A DNA stretch of 64,000 bases from Rhodopirellula sp. (GTDB taxonomy: Bacteria; Planctomycetota; Planctomycetia; Pirellulales; Pirellulaceae). The stretch is taken from NCBI GenBank assembly GCA_002698965.1, contig PAAT01000102.1:1-64000 (forward strand). Reading direction: 5' to 3'. Below, piece by piece: positions 1 through 10,100 of this stretch. Under the pieces are notes generated by a model. The model was given only the letters and a program-made list of their open reading frames with translations. It ran no database searches and was not told the DNA's origin. A program made the translations under genes and the position numbers. Each line of letters begins with the position of its first letter. Within the stretch, counting starts at the first letter, position 1.

Positions 1-258
1 AGAGAGCCCGCTAAAAACGGTAAAATCGTTGCGAAATTCTGCAAGCTCACGGAGGTAAAGGGACGGGGTATACTGCTTGCCCTCATCTTTAGGAAAAAAG
101 TACCGCGGAAGAACGCCCAGGTTGTTGGAGACGAGCAGCATCCGTTTTGTCTTGTCGGGGGGAGTTCCTTTCGAAGTGCTTTCCATCCAAGGTAGTGCGA
201 TGCTGATTCCCGCCGACTGAAGAAAAGAACGCCGAGGTATTAAATGATCGTTAGTCAC
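1..258 (-). CDS. DUF1552 family secreted protein (partial, N-terminal part)
   Basis: The reading frame enters from the left edge and only the first 86 codons are visible. It opens with GTG at 258. The N-terminus reads as a twin-arginine-type signal (IPRRSFLQSAGIS near residues 7-19), followed by a segment with KRMLLVSNNLGV and a later FTVFSGLS typical of DUF1552. The start overlaps the end of the DUF1592 gene by 8 bases, so the two are translationally coupled. In planctomycetes DUF1552 proteins are regularly the partner of DUF1592 cytochrome-like proteins. Their activity is not known; an exported location is inferred from the signal. The C-terminal part is outside the window. Confidence 0.8.
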   Translation of the reverse strand, partial: MTNDHLIPRRSFLQSAGISIALPWMESTSKGTPPDKTKRMLLVSNNLGVLPRYFFPKDEGKQYTPSLYLRELAEFRNDFTVFSGLS

Positions 259-2830
259 GTTTTACTCCCGTAAATATTTGGCTTTGGATCACCGCATGGA
301 ATATATCCCGGGTCAAGTATCCTCGGTTTGCACATTGATCGAGAATGTCTTCCATGTTCTCACGTTCGGAAAATCGAATTGGGGTTCCCGTGGCGTAAAG
401 GATCAGTTGAGTTGCAAGTGAGCGTGCCAGTTTCCTTGGCTGTTGGCTGAGATGTCGTTTGAGATCCTGAACACCGCTAAGGCTGTCTCCGCTTGGGAGG
501 GTTGCTGTGCTGTCAACGACTAGTCCCTCGAAGTAGCGGAAGTCATGGCCGGCTCGGTCGATCCCGGTTACTTCCTCGCCGGAGTCAAGACTGCGGTAGC
601 GGACCCTCCATTTACCGTAAATATCAAAGTTCTCAAGGGAGAACCCGATCGGGTCAAAGGTTGCATGGCATGCCGCACAGGTGGTATTTGAGGCATGTTT
701 TTGTAATTGTTCTTTAAGGGTTGTTGCCCCACGTATGTCCGGTTCGGCCGCAGGGATATTTGCGGGCGGAGGTGGAGGCGGACTGCCAAGTAACCGGTCC
801 ATTACCCAGGCGCCTCGTACGATGGGCGAACTGGCTGTACCGTTGGCGGTCACTTTCATGATTGCTCCCGTGGTTAACAAACCGCCGTATGGGCTGTCAA
901 TTGGTACCTCGACGCGTTTTAATTGCGAGCCGTATTGGATGGGGAGATTGTAGTGAAGCGACAGGATGTCGTTGACCAGTACAAAATCCGCATCCACTAA
1001 TGTGGTAATAGGGAGGTTTTCTCTAACCATTAGCTTGAAGGTTTCATAAGCCTCTTGCTGCATCGAATCAATAAGATAATCGTTGAGTCGGTATTCGGGG
1101 TAAAGTCGGATGTCAGGCTCGTCTCGCCAGACGGATTTGAGGTCTAGCCAATGGAAGGTGAATGGCTCGAGGAATTGATCAAAAGAGGGCGCGGAGATTA
1201 ACTTTTCAGTTTCCGTTCTAAGGTTCCCTGGTTTCAGTAACGTCTTTTTTAACGCGAGGCTCTGAAGGGACGGGGGAGGGCGGGAATTGTTTAGGAAGTG
1301 AGATAGTTGTTGGGCAAGGGCTGACTGATAGCTCAAACCTGATGGCTTGGACAGTGATGTGGGGTCAATCACATAAATAAAATGGCTGGAGCTGAGAAAT
1401 GCGCTGTAGCCAGTTAGCAAGGCCTCAGCTAACGGTTGCCCTGCTTTGAGTTCACTGTTTATTAAATCCAGGAAAGGTCGGAACTCAGCATCCGTCAGTG
1501 GCTGGCGTTGGGCTTGTTCGATGAAACGTGATAACAGGTAACGCGCATCGGATTCTAAATCCTCTGAAACCAACTCGATCAAAGAGCCCGATTCGGAAGG
1601 TTTAATGGGGAGATCACTGAAAAGAACCTGGTGTGAATCAGGAGGCCATCGTTCGGAGTCCAGCGGGCCTTCGATTTCCAACCATTGATAGGCAATTCCG
1701 GGATGACCCTCGGCGGGCATGGGCGGGAAATCGTAGTAGAGTGGGGCGTCAGGGGGATTGATTGCGCGAGGTTGCGGCAGGCCTAATAGGCTGTATTCGA
1801 ACGTTTCAGTCTTTTTAAGGTAGATGGTGGTTTCAAAAACGGTGGGGGTTGCTGGAATGTCCATGATCCCCCCGGTGGCGCGAACGTCACCGGTGACGTC
1901 AGGACCTGAGACTTTCCGTGCTCGAAACGTCATGGGAATGGGCTGGGTGGCGGGTTCTAGGGCAAAGTCCTGTTTTTGCAATACGGCCCGTGCTGAAAAA
2001 CGTATCCGATAGAACCCTTCTTGCGTAGCTCGAAAGCCATTTGGGTACCCATAGTAGGGCCAGGTAGCCGACCGGAAAATTGCCAGTTCGATGCTGGTGT
2101 CAAGCGGTTTTTGGTTGCGGAGTTCCTGTAATTCGTTATTGCCAAGAGGTAGCCGTTTGTTGTTTTTTGCATAAAACATTGCTTCCGGGCCACCGAACGT
2201 ACTTCCTCCCGAAAACATATTGATTCCCGCAAACCTTCGTTTAACAGAGGGCCGAGGCTTAGTCCCTGATGCAATAGCCTGACGCAGGGCGGTATCACTC
2301 GCCTCAAGATAAGCTGCCAACTGTACACGAGAGATGTCGAGAGTTGTGGTGATACGGTTCGTGTGATGGGATTCTCTATCTTCGGGTAGGTAGTCCTGAA
2401 TATCCAGATGGGGAATATGGAGAAGGTCACGAAGGTTTTGTTGGAATTCACTACGGGTTAGCCGGCGAATCGTGCCTCTTCCATATTTCTCAATCTGTTG
2501 CTGATCACGTCGATGTAGGATCCTGCCCAGGAGCGTTGTAAAGTTGTGACGTGCGGCTGTCGGCATGGCATCCTGGTCGGGAGGCATTTGCATAGACGTG
2601 ACTTTATCAAAAATTGCTTCCCACTGGCTAAAGATTGCCGGATCGTCCAACTCCAATGCAACTGAGGTCAGATCAAGTATTTCAGCTTCATTACCTGGGC
2701 TGTGGCACTCAGTACAGTATTGTTTGGTGAGGGAGGAAACTGTCCGCATTCCGGGTGAATCAACCGCCATGACAGTGGTCGTTAAAAACACCACTGTGCA
2801 GTAGATCGAATTGCATATTAAGCGAGACAT
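251..2830 (-). CDS. DUF1592-type cytochrome c-like secreted protein
   Basis: An 859-residue exported protein. A signal segment (about residues 1-22) is followed by a planctomycete cytochrome-like motif CTECH at 39-43. The order then fits DUF1587 (GTIRRLTRSEF, about 117), DUF1595 (about 430-490), DUF1592 (central), DUF1588 with a second heme-type motif CAACH at 718-722 followed by DPIGFSLENFD, and DUF1585 at the C-terminus. The two CxxCH motifs suggest covalent heme. Function is unknown; a role in extracytoplasmic oxidation or electron transfer is inferred from the hemes. Its stop overlaps the GTG start of the DUF1552 gene by 8 bases, the usual pairing of these families. Confidence 0.9.
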   Translation of the reverse strand: MSRLICNSIYCTVVFLTTTVMAVDSPGMRTVSSLTKQYCTECHSPGNEAEILDLTSVALELDDPAIFSQWEAIFDKVTSMQMPPDQDAMPTAARHNFTTLLGRILHRRDQQQIEKYGRGTIRRLTRSEFQQNLRDLLHIPHLDIQDYLPEDRESHHTNRITTTLDISRVQLAAYLEASDTALRQAIASGTKPRPSVKRRFAGINMFSGGSTFGGPEAMFYAKNNKRLPLGNNELQELRNQKPLDTSIELAIFRSATWPYYGYPNGFRATQEGFYRIRFSARAVLQKQDFALEPATQPIPMTFRARKVSGPDVTGDVRATGGIMDIPATPTVFETTIYLKKTETFEYSLLGLPQPRAINPPDAPLYYDFPPMPAEGHPGIAYQWLEIEGPLDSERWPPDSHQVLFSDLPIKPSESGSLIELVSEDLESDARYLLSRFIEQAQRQPLTDAEFRPFLDLINSELKAGQPLAEALLTGYSAFLSSSHFIYVIDPTSLSKPSGLSYQSALAQQLSHFLNNSRPPPSLQSLALKKTLLKPGNLRTETEKLISAPSFDQFLEPFTFHWLDLKSVWRDEPDIRLYPEYRLNDYLIDSMQQEAYETFKLMVRENLPITTLVDADFVLVNDILSLHYNLPIQYGSQLKRVEVPIDSPYGGLLTTGAIMKVTANGTASSPIVRGAWVMDRLLGSPPPPPPANIPAAEPDIRGATTLKEQLQKHASNTTCAACHATFDPIGFSLENFDIYGKWRVRYRSLDSGEEVTGIDRAGHDFRYFEGLVVDSTATLPSGDSLSGVQDLKRHLSQQPRKLARSLATQLILYATGTPIRFSERENMEDILDQCANRGYLTRDIFHAVIQSQIFTGVKRD

Positions 2831-2849
2831 TGTTTAAGAATAATCGTAG

Positions 2850-4382
2850 TTAATTGGTTAGGCGTACTGACTTCAACTCGGTTGGCCCAAATACTCCGGT
2901 CCCTTTTCGAACAGAGGCGCGAAGCAGGGATTTGTACGTCATGGGTTCTATTTTAGCGGATCCCAATGTGGCATGTTTATCCCGGATTTCAATGTGGTCC
3001 GGGAAAATACAGAAATGTAAGCTAATAGAATTTGTACTCCAATTGACAGGGACTGTAACGGTTCCCGGTAATGTGAGCTTAAGCATGGAGCCATACTCAT
3101 CAGCCTGATGTTGAGGTAGGAAATCGCGGTCTTTTGTCCAGTTGTCTATCCCTTTGGAAGAAGTGCCCATGTAAAGATCGCTACCGAGGGGGACAAGTGA
3201 GGTAATTCGCTGACCCCAGTGGTTCAGCACTAAACCTTGTTTGCCTGCCTCTGTTTCGTATGGGTGAACTTGTTTGTTTGTTAGTGCCGGATGAGTAAAG
3301 CCTCGGGTAATGTATTGCCAGTTCTGCTGTTGGGCATCCATTTTCCAGAGTTCTGCCCAGGGCCAGACGCCGACATACATGTCTCCACCGTAAATCCCCA
3401 TTGCCATTGCTTCGCGTGCACTGCCGGACACTTGTGGGAGTTTAGGAGGCCAGTCCTTGATGTGAGTCGGCGGCCCCTTGTCGTAGGTAAACAGATTGCC
3501 AGTTGGGTATTGAGCCATATAACTTTTGCCGTTGTAGTGCATGTGCGAATAGACTTGATAACTGTGTTGATCAGATGCCTTGAGTTCTTCAACCCACTGG
3601 CCACCCACATATGTGTAGATACCGCCATAGTTGCCAACGGTGATGACCCGCCCCTTATGTTGTCCCCAGGAAAATGGAGTTGTGCGAGGGTAACGGCATA
3701 TCGTTGATATTGCTTCGGACAGGTTTTCAACGGGTGGGTCGCCGGGACTCCACTTGACGGCATAGATGCGGGTAGTGTAGCGATTGTCGGTCTCTACGAC
3801 ATGGAAAAAGAAGGCGTGGCCTTCGGCATAGTAGTAGTTGTACGAGCGGCCGTTCTTTGGCATGGCAATGGCTAAAGTGTTGTTGTAATAGATGCCCTGT
3901 CTGCTGAATATGAGATGGCCATCCCGCAGTTTCATTCCACCGTATCCACTAGGATTGGCTTCGGGAGAGTGCCAGGTTGATGGCTCCCACTCCTGTTTAG
4001 AAATATCCCAAGCATAGGTATTTTGGTCGCCGGCCCAACCGTAGATGACTTTGCCGAAGTCAAAGATAAAGAGACCCGTGTGGCGTTTTGGTATCGGGTG
4101 CCGCGTAATGATGGGTCTCACCGGGTGAGGCGACTTAATGTAAAACTGAACTTTGTAACGGTCATTACGAAAGCGCGTGTTATAGACGTCTACAAACCCA
4201 GCGCCACCAACCACGGTACCTTCAGCATTCACGAATTCAAAAAGGTTGCCAAAGGACTGCCCTCTGTCTTCCCCGAAATCGATTTCGACTTCCTGTGTAA
4301 TGATCGCTTCTTCTGAAAAGACACCTTGTCCCATTAACAGGATAAAAGAAAAGCAGAGGAAGGATTTTGCGGGGCCATACAT
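2850..4382 (-). CDS. Secreted beta-propeller protein of unknown function
   Basis: The frame is open from 4424, but the ATG at 4382 directly precedes a good signal peptide (MYGPAKSFLCFSFILLMGQG), so that start is preferred; it gives about 510 residues. An N-terminal beta-rich region (EVEIDFGEDRG) is followed by repeated blades of the type KVIYGWAGDQNTYAWD, GRVITVGNYGGIYTY and GGDMYVGVWPWAELW, resembling kelch or tachylectin-like propellers. No catalytic motif was recognised. It lies 19 bases downstream of the DUF1592 gene start, on the same strand, so it is upstream in transcription and may share its transcript. A ligand-binding or surface role is inference only. Confidence 0.75.
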   Translation of the reverse strand: MYGPAKSFLCFSFILLMGQGVFSEEAIITQEVEIDFGEDRGQSFGNLFEFVNAEGTVVGGAGFVDVYNTRFRNDRYKVQFYIKSPHPVRPIITRHPIPKRHTGLFIFDFGKVIYGWAGDQNTYAWDISKQEWEPSTWHSPEANPSGYGGMKLRDGHLIFSRQGIYYNNTLAIAMPKNGRSYNYYYAEGHAFFFHVVETDNRYTTRIYAVKWSPGDPPVENLSEAISTICRYPRTTPFSWGQHKGRVITVGNYGGIYTYVGGQWVEELKASDQHSYQVYSHMHYNGKSYMAQYPTGNLFTYDKGPPTHIKDWPPKLPQVSGSAREAMAMGIYGGDMYVGVWPWAELWKMDAQQQNWQYITRGFTHPALTNKQVHPYETEAGKQGLVLNHWGQRITSLVPLGSDLYMGTSSKGIDNWTKDRDFLPQHQADEYGSMLKLTLPGTVTVPVNWSTNSISLHFCIFPDHIEIRDKHATLGSAKIEPMTYKSLLRASVRKGTGVFGPTELKSVRLTN

Positions 4383-4646
4383 AGTCGGTTTTTGGGGGTT
4401 GTGCATTAGTCGGGTCGAGTTCACCGATTTTAATCTTTGTTTCCTAGTTCCGCTGAATTTGTTTTGTGATTTCTGACTCCTGTGGTCGTGTATTTGGACG
4501 ATCTCTCTGAATCAGGGATCGGTTTTGCCCGGTAAAAGCAGAGCGGCCAGACCAATACTTGACTATCGACGGCATCCATGGCAAGATAATGAGACTCAGT
4601 TGCAATAAGCATGCGAGGGTTTTTTCCATCTTTGACAGAGTGGGTG

Positions 4647-4814
4647 ATGACAAAATCTTACTGTAAGTCGAAAAAGTTCAAGAAGCGCTCTAAAAAAGCG
4701 TCGTTCATGTCTTCTTTGAATGCGACTCACGAGTGCCGCAAATGTGGGCGTATTGCGGAATGCAAGAAACGACTTTGTAAAGCCATGAAGTTAGTCTGCG
4801 TTCCCCTCGACTAA
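4647..4814 (+). CDS. Small Cys-rich, Lys-rich protein (55 aa)
   Basis: A 55-residue frame starting at ATG 4647; an in-frame ATG at 4611 would add 12 unconvincing residues. The product is very basic in its first third (KKFKKRSKK) and then has cysteines at 30, 33, 39 and 44 (HECRKCGR, AEC, RLC), plus Cys6 and Cys51. The spacing suggests a small metal-binding knuckle. The basic tract could bind nucleic acid, which is inference. It precedes the symporter gene by 39 bases on the same strand. I do not recognise a named family, but the ordered Cys pattern makes a chance frame unlikely. Confidence 0.6.
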   Translation: MTKSYCKSKKFKKRSKKASFMSSLNATHECRKCGRIAECKKRLCKAMKLVCVPLD

Positions 4815-4853
4815 GAATGCACATCCGGCATCCGCATTGGTTATATTGAGCAA

Positions 4854-6446
4854 ATGCATACGCTGGATATCATCACTGTCGTTTTCTATTTGATCTTTAT
4901 TATCTCGCTGGGAGTTTATTTCGGCCGCGGTCAGGACCGGGACGAATTCTTTATTGCTGGCGGGTCGATGGGTTTTCTTACGGTCGGTCTGAGCGTGATG
5001 GCAACGCTCTTTTCCTCCAATAGTTTCGTCTTTTATCCGTCGGCGGCATTGGGAGATAGTCTTAAGATCGGCTTGTCCTTGCTTGCCTTTACGATGATGA
5101 CGCCGATTGTAATAAAAGTATTCATTCCTGTTTACTCCAGGCTCAAGATAGAAACAGCCTATGAGTATCTTGAAAAACGATATGATGTTAACGTTCGGTC
5201 CGTAGCATCCGGGCTCTTTATCTTACTGCGAATTGGCTGGATGGCGTCAGCAACGTATGCCGCTTCCGTAGTGGTTAAACAAGTTTCAGGGATTGACGAA
5301 ACCGTGGTTATTATTGGCCTCGGAGTGGTCTCGATTGGCTATACCATGCTGGGTGGATTGCGAGCGGTCATGTGGACCGACGTCATCCAATTCTTCATTT
5401 TTGCACTGACGATTCTGGCGACTCTGATTTTGATCATCAGTAAGTCGAATGCCAATGTCGGCGAAATTGTATCGAATTATTTCGATAGCCGCTCCGGGAC
5501 GGTTGTGGACTTTGAGTTGTCGATGACGCTGAAGTATGGAAGTTGGGCAATCCTGATTGGTGTGCTATTGGAATCCGTTTCAGCATTCGGCGTGGATCAG
5601 GTTGCAGTACAGCGTTATCTAGCCGGTAGCAGTGAAGAGAACGTGAAACGAGGAGTCTGGCTTAATCTTGCCGGCATGTGGATAGTTATACCTGGTCTGC
5701 TGGCAATAGGGGTGGGGCTCTATACCTATTTTGGAGCTAACCCGGTTGAATTAGCCAGGCTGGTGGAGGGCCCGGAGGCTGTTGAAAAGATAGAAGCATT
5801 GTCGTCTCCAAGCATAGAACAAGTCGTTGCGGTCGAACCTAAAGCGGCTGATCGTGCGATGCCGGAATTCGTACGTGTGCATTTCCCCCCGGGACTTGCT
5901 GGTCTGTTCCTTGCTGCATTAATGGCTGCCATCATGTCTAGTATTGATTCAGGGATTCACTCCGTGACGACGGCGATTGTCGTGGATTTCCGCGACCGTT
6001 TGTTTCCTCAGCTAAAGCCGCAGACGGACAGAGATGATTTGGTGTTTATTCGAGTCACATTGGTGTTGGTGGGGGCCCTGGCTGTGAGTTTGGCCTGTAT
6101 GGTGGGTGGCATGGGAGATGTGTTTGATATTGGAAAAAAATTGACTGCGGCCTTCGGTGGTCCTTTATTGGCTGTCTTCCTACTGGCATTATTTGACAAA
6201 CGCTCCAATGGAACCGGGGTCCTAATTAGTGCCATCCTCGCTACGGTGGTGACTTTGGTATTGATGTACACTCAGGATTGGTTTTCTGTTTGGTACTGGC
6301 CGATTGGATTTAGTTCTTCGATTATTCTGGGGATCATTGTGTCACGATGTTTGCCCGCACAACCGACTGAATTTACCTATCAACAAATCATGAACACTGC
6401 AGACTGTGAGGTTGAAGATGAAGTTTCAGGAAATGACCGCCTTTGA
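4854..6446 (+). CDS. Sodium/solute symporter family (SSS) transporter
   Basis: A 530-residue polytopic inner-membrane protein with about 13 hydrophobic segments. It begins with the family's N-terminal helix (LDIITVVFYLIFIISLGVYFG), then DEFFIAGGSMGFLTVGLS, the usual SSS loop after helix 1, and later GYTMLGGLRAVMWTDVIQF, a strongly conserved SSS block. It should import a small organic solute with sodium. The substrate cannot be read from sequence, but the next gene (creatininase family) overlaps by 29 bases, so an amide or cyclic nitrogen compound processed by that enzyme is a reasonable guess. A hydrophilic loop near residues 290-340 separates two late helices. Confidence 0.9.
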   Translation: MHTLDIITVVFYLIFIISLGVYFGRGQDRDEFFIAGGSMGFLTVGLSVMATLFSSNSFVFYPSAALGDSLKIGLSLLAFTMMTPIVIKVFIPVYSRLKIETAYEYLEKRYDVNVRSVASGLFILLRIGWMASATYAASVVVKQVSGIDETVVIIGLGVVSIGYTMLGGLRAVMWTDVIQFFIFALTILATLILIISKSNANVGEIVSNYFDSRSGTVVDFELSMTLKYGSWAILIGVLLESVSAFGVDQVAVQRYLAGSSEENVKRGVWLNLAGMWIVIPGLLAIGVGLYTYFGANPVELARLVEGPEAVEKIEALSSPSIEQVVAVEPKAADRAMPEFVRVHFPPGLAGLFLAALMAAIMSSIDSGIHSVTTAIVVDFRDRLFPQLKPQTDRDDLVFIRVTLVLVGALAVSLACMVGGMGDVFDIGKKLTAAFGGPLLAVFLLALFDKRSNGTGVLISAILATVVTLVLMYTQDWFSVWYWPIGFSSSIILGIIVSRCLPAQPTEFTYQQIMNTADCEVEDEVSGNDRL

Positions 6447-7182
6447 AATTAATGACATTGATCGTGAAAAAGTTCTCGTTGTATTGCCAATTGCTGCTGT
6501 CGAGCAACATGGGCCTCATATGCCTACCGGCACGGACAATTTTCTTTGCACCGGTCTCGCAGAGGCTCTAGAGCAATCCATGCCCGACAAGGTTCTGTTG
6601 GCACCAACGCAGTGGCTTGGGGCGAGTGCACATCACCTTAGAATCGGAGCCACACTGGATTCCTCACTGGAAGTTTACATCGAGACGTTAATGGGCATGG
6701 CACGTAGTGTTTTAAATGATGGTTTCCGTAGGATCCTCCTGTTGAATGGCCATGGTGGCAATATTGATCCGATGCGTGTCGCTCTGCGGCGAATTCAAAA
6801 CGAATATGTTGATCGTTTACTGACCGCTGCGTGTTACTGGGATGTGGCTGATGAACTCATAAAGCAATCTCTGGATGGGGCTCATAAATTTGTTGGACAT
6901 GCCTGTGAATTTGAAACGTCAATGCTGATGCACCTACGACCAGAACTAGTGAAGCTGGAGTTGGTAAAGGACGCTGGTGAGTTGATCACGGATAATCTGG
7001 GGGGCGTCTATATCAGTCGTGATTTACGGCAGCGAACCGCTGAAGGGTGCACGGGCCGACCGGATTTGGCGTCGGCCGAAAAAGGTAGGATGCTTTTTGC
7101 CGGTATTTTGGAGGCATTAGTAGAAACGGTCGACAGTTTGCTGGCTCAGCCAACGGGAACGGAGTATACCGATCATCTTTAA
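6418..7182 (+). CDS. Creatininase family amidohydrolase
   Basis: Cytoplasmic metal-dependent amidohydrolase of the creatininase family, 254 residues from the ATG at 6418, which has GAGG 7 bases upstream; an upstream ATG at 6406 is less likely. Metal-ligand motifs are visible: EQHGPHMPTGTD (Glu29, His31, Asp40), NGHGGN near 118 and a CEFETSMLMHLRP block with the conserved Glu. The family opens cyclic amides (creatinine) or hydrolyses formamides in cofactor and pterin biosynthesis, so the exact substrate is open. The gene starts inside the symporter gene, indicating coupled translation and a transporter-enzyme pair. Its stop lies only 9 bases from the convergent giant gene. Confidence 0.9.
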   Translation: MKFQEMTAFEINDIDREKVLVVLPIAAVEQHGPHMPTGTDNFLCTGLAEALEQSMPDKVLLAPTQWLGASAHHLRIGATLDSSLEVYIETLMGMARSVLNDGFRRILLLNGHGGNIDPMRVALRRIQNEYVDRLLTAACYWDVADELIKQSLDGAHKFVGHACEFETSMLMHLRPELVKLELVKDAGELITDNLGGVYISRDLRQRTAEGCTGRPDLASAEKGRMLFAGILEALVETVDSLLAQPTGTEYTDHL

Positions 7183-7191
7183 TTATAAAAG

Positions 7192-10100
7192 TTACTTTGA
7201 AGGGACCAGGGAAAGCGTTCGGAGATCTAGTAGGAATCCGTTGATGGGTCCGCTCGAAGTAAACGTGAGTTGAATTGTTCCGGTTGGGAGGGTGATGGAG
7301 CCGATTTTCTTTTGTTGGTAATCGTCCCAGGATTCAGTGGCGGTGACCGTGCCGACGAATCCACTCTTTCCCGAGGTTAATTCAAAATGGTTTCCCGCAG
7401 TGTTTTGCGGAGCAGCCCAATCAAGAATGACGTTATATTCCCCCGCTTTTTGGATGTCGATGGTCCATACCGCCCGGTCATTCTCGCTTCCCCAGAATCC
7501 GATGTTGCCGTATTTACCTTCGAAAACAATGGTGTCTCCATAGATCGCCGCTTGGCTGGCGGGCAAGGAATACTGCCCATTCTGTAGTTTAACTTTGATT
7601 GGCATATTACCGGCAAATGACTTTGGTGGTGTTTGATTTGCCTGAATGAATGAAATCACATCGGTCATTCCTTCGGGACTCAGGAATTTCTCAAGTCCGA
7701 CAGGCATCATTGATTGGCCTGTTCTTTTTAAGCCATCTTCCTCAATGTCCTTTCGTAAGATCGTTGTGGCCTCCCCTTTGGCTGCGGTGACGGTGAGGCT
7801 GATAGCCGTTTGTTCAGTTACTAAGCCTGTGATGATCTTGCCGCGTATTGTTAATATAGAGTAATTCCTGAATTTATCTTCGACGGCTTTGTTGGGGTCG
7901 AGGATGTGCGTCGTAAGGAATTCTGAAGATTTATTCTTCAACCCGTGCAAGTTAGGGCCTACGGCTGCTCCCTTGTTGTTGAGGCGGTGACAAGCACTGC
8001 AGTTTTTAGTAAAAAGCTCCTCTCCGCGGGTTACATCTCCCCCTTCTTGGAGCGTCACGGTTAAATACCGCTTAATTAAGTCCTGTCGCTGATTATCTGT
8101 GGTCATGCCGAAAAAGATGAGTGCCTCACTACGTATTTCTTCAACCGGATGTGCTAACAGGGTTTGTCGATGCGTGGCATTGAAGCTGTCAGGTTTGAGT
8201 GTTTTGGCTTTAACAGCCTCTAGTAATACTCTTGTCGACTCGGTGTCCCTGATCAGGACAGTAATTAGTTGGTCACTAATCAGGGGGTCAATGGATGTCC
8301 AATCTTCAAGGAGTGATTGGGTGATCTCTCCAGAGGCATGTCTATTGATAAAAGCAATAGCGACAGTCTGAAGGTCGGTGGGCGTCTGGGGTGTTAGTAG
8401 TGCTCGTAAAATCGGTATGTCAATATTCGCACTGGTTGCAAGCAGAAATTCAAAAGCCGCTCTTCTGCCTTCGATCGGCTGGTCATCGTTAGTCGCCAGT
8501 ACCCGGGCTTGTGATGAAAACTGTTGTAGAATTTCTTTTTCCGCTGGCTTGCCAAGCGTCTCTTGAAGGTTGGTGTCTTGCTGCTCTAATAATTGTTGGA
8601 CCCTGTTCAGAGCAGCGAATTGCCAGATTTGGGGAGGGCCGGTTTCCGATGTAAGAAGTTGTTGGGCAAGCCTGCTGATTGCATTCTGTTCGTTTGCAGC
8701 CAAAGACGTTGCTAATAATCCCGAGAGGATGGTTGTGTTAGGAGTGTTCCCCGTCAGTATTTGATAATGCCGAAGAACCTCCGTTGATCTTGTTGAAGTA
8801 GAACTTAATGCCGCACCAACAATGTAGCGATTGTCGGGTTGTCTCTGCAGGATCGTTGCCAGCGATAACGGGACTTCGGCGGTTTTGAATTCACCTAGCG
8901 AATAGGCCAGTTGTAAAAGAACCTGTGGTGCTTGTTCAGTTTTTCCAAGACGCAGTAGAACCTCCGAAATCACTGGGGCTTTAGCCGTGTCCGCCAGTCC
9001 CTCGGAAAGCCGAATTGCCAGTCGGCGAACTTCAGCATGTTCATCTTTCAGTGCTTCTACGACGGTTTGGACATCTAGTGAATCACGACCTGAGAGGACG
9101 CTGAGGGCGTGCAGGCGAGCCAGAGGGGAACGGTTTTTGAGGGCAGTGGCGGTCAGTTGATTATCAATTGTGTGATCACCTTGATTCCAGACCAGTTGCA
9201 TGTGAGCATGATCTCTAACCCATCCATTTGGATGGCTTAGGTCTTTGACGAATTGTGGTTGATCTGTACGGGCGGGGAAATTGTAGGGACGCAGTGGCGT
9301 GTCCTCGGGAACGATTCGATAGATTCGACCTTTGTCCGACCCTTCACGTAAGTCGAGTTCTTTTTCTGTTTGATCATCGATCCATTCAGGATGCTCTATC
9401 ACGAGCCGATAAATGTCAGCGAAGTAAAGGGCACCGTCGGGGCCAGTCCGAATGGTTGTGGGGCGGAACCAACTGTCTGTACTGCGGAGAAACTCCGTGT
9501 TATCTTCAGCCTCAGGTTTACTTGAATGCATGAGCAGGCCATTCATGCGGATGTGGCGTCGGTGGATAAGATTGTGTACAGGCTCACTGACTAGCATCGA
9601 ACGATTGACATTGGCGCCTAACAGAGTATCACGGTACATCGTTGTACTACAGGCTGATGTAAAGCGACTTGGTTGGCCCGGAGCAGGCGGGCGATAGCCT
9701 TCCCAGTGGCTCATGATTCGACTAACTGGAAAGAGGGGGGAGTTTTGTATTGTTGCAACAGCATGACGACTGCCTGGCGGCGCCACATGCGGGTTGCGAG
9801 CATGGTAATGGTCCGTCATAACGAACTGAAACATAGGGTTTGAATTGTTGGCCCCCCACCAATTCCCCCAGTCATCCCGATTGCGTCCATGTTGCGTTTC
9901 TCCTGCCAAAGCGATCATCTCGCCGGTATCAGGGCGAAGCTTCAGATCTCGTCCGGCGATGTTGATTCTTTGCCCTGTTTTGATTGAGTGTACGACGCCA
10001 TCGCTGTCACCGTTAGCCAGATAAATCCAGTTGTCGAGTCCCCATCGGAGTCCGTTGACACGGTGTTGTTGGTTGCCTTCTGCAAAACCTTCGAACAAAA

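Noticed and set aside
3291..3707. 138-codon plus-strand frame antisense to the propeller gene at 2850
   Set aside because: A Cys/His-rich look attracted attention, but it arises from the complement of Trp/Gly-rich propeller blades.
4559..4590. TTGACT and GATAAT that could be a sigma-70-type promoter for the small Cys-rich gene
   Set aside because: The spacer is 20 bases, too long for a standard promoter, and no other -10 at the right distance was seen.
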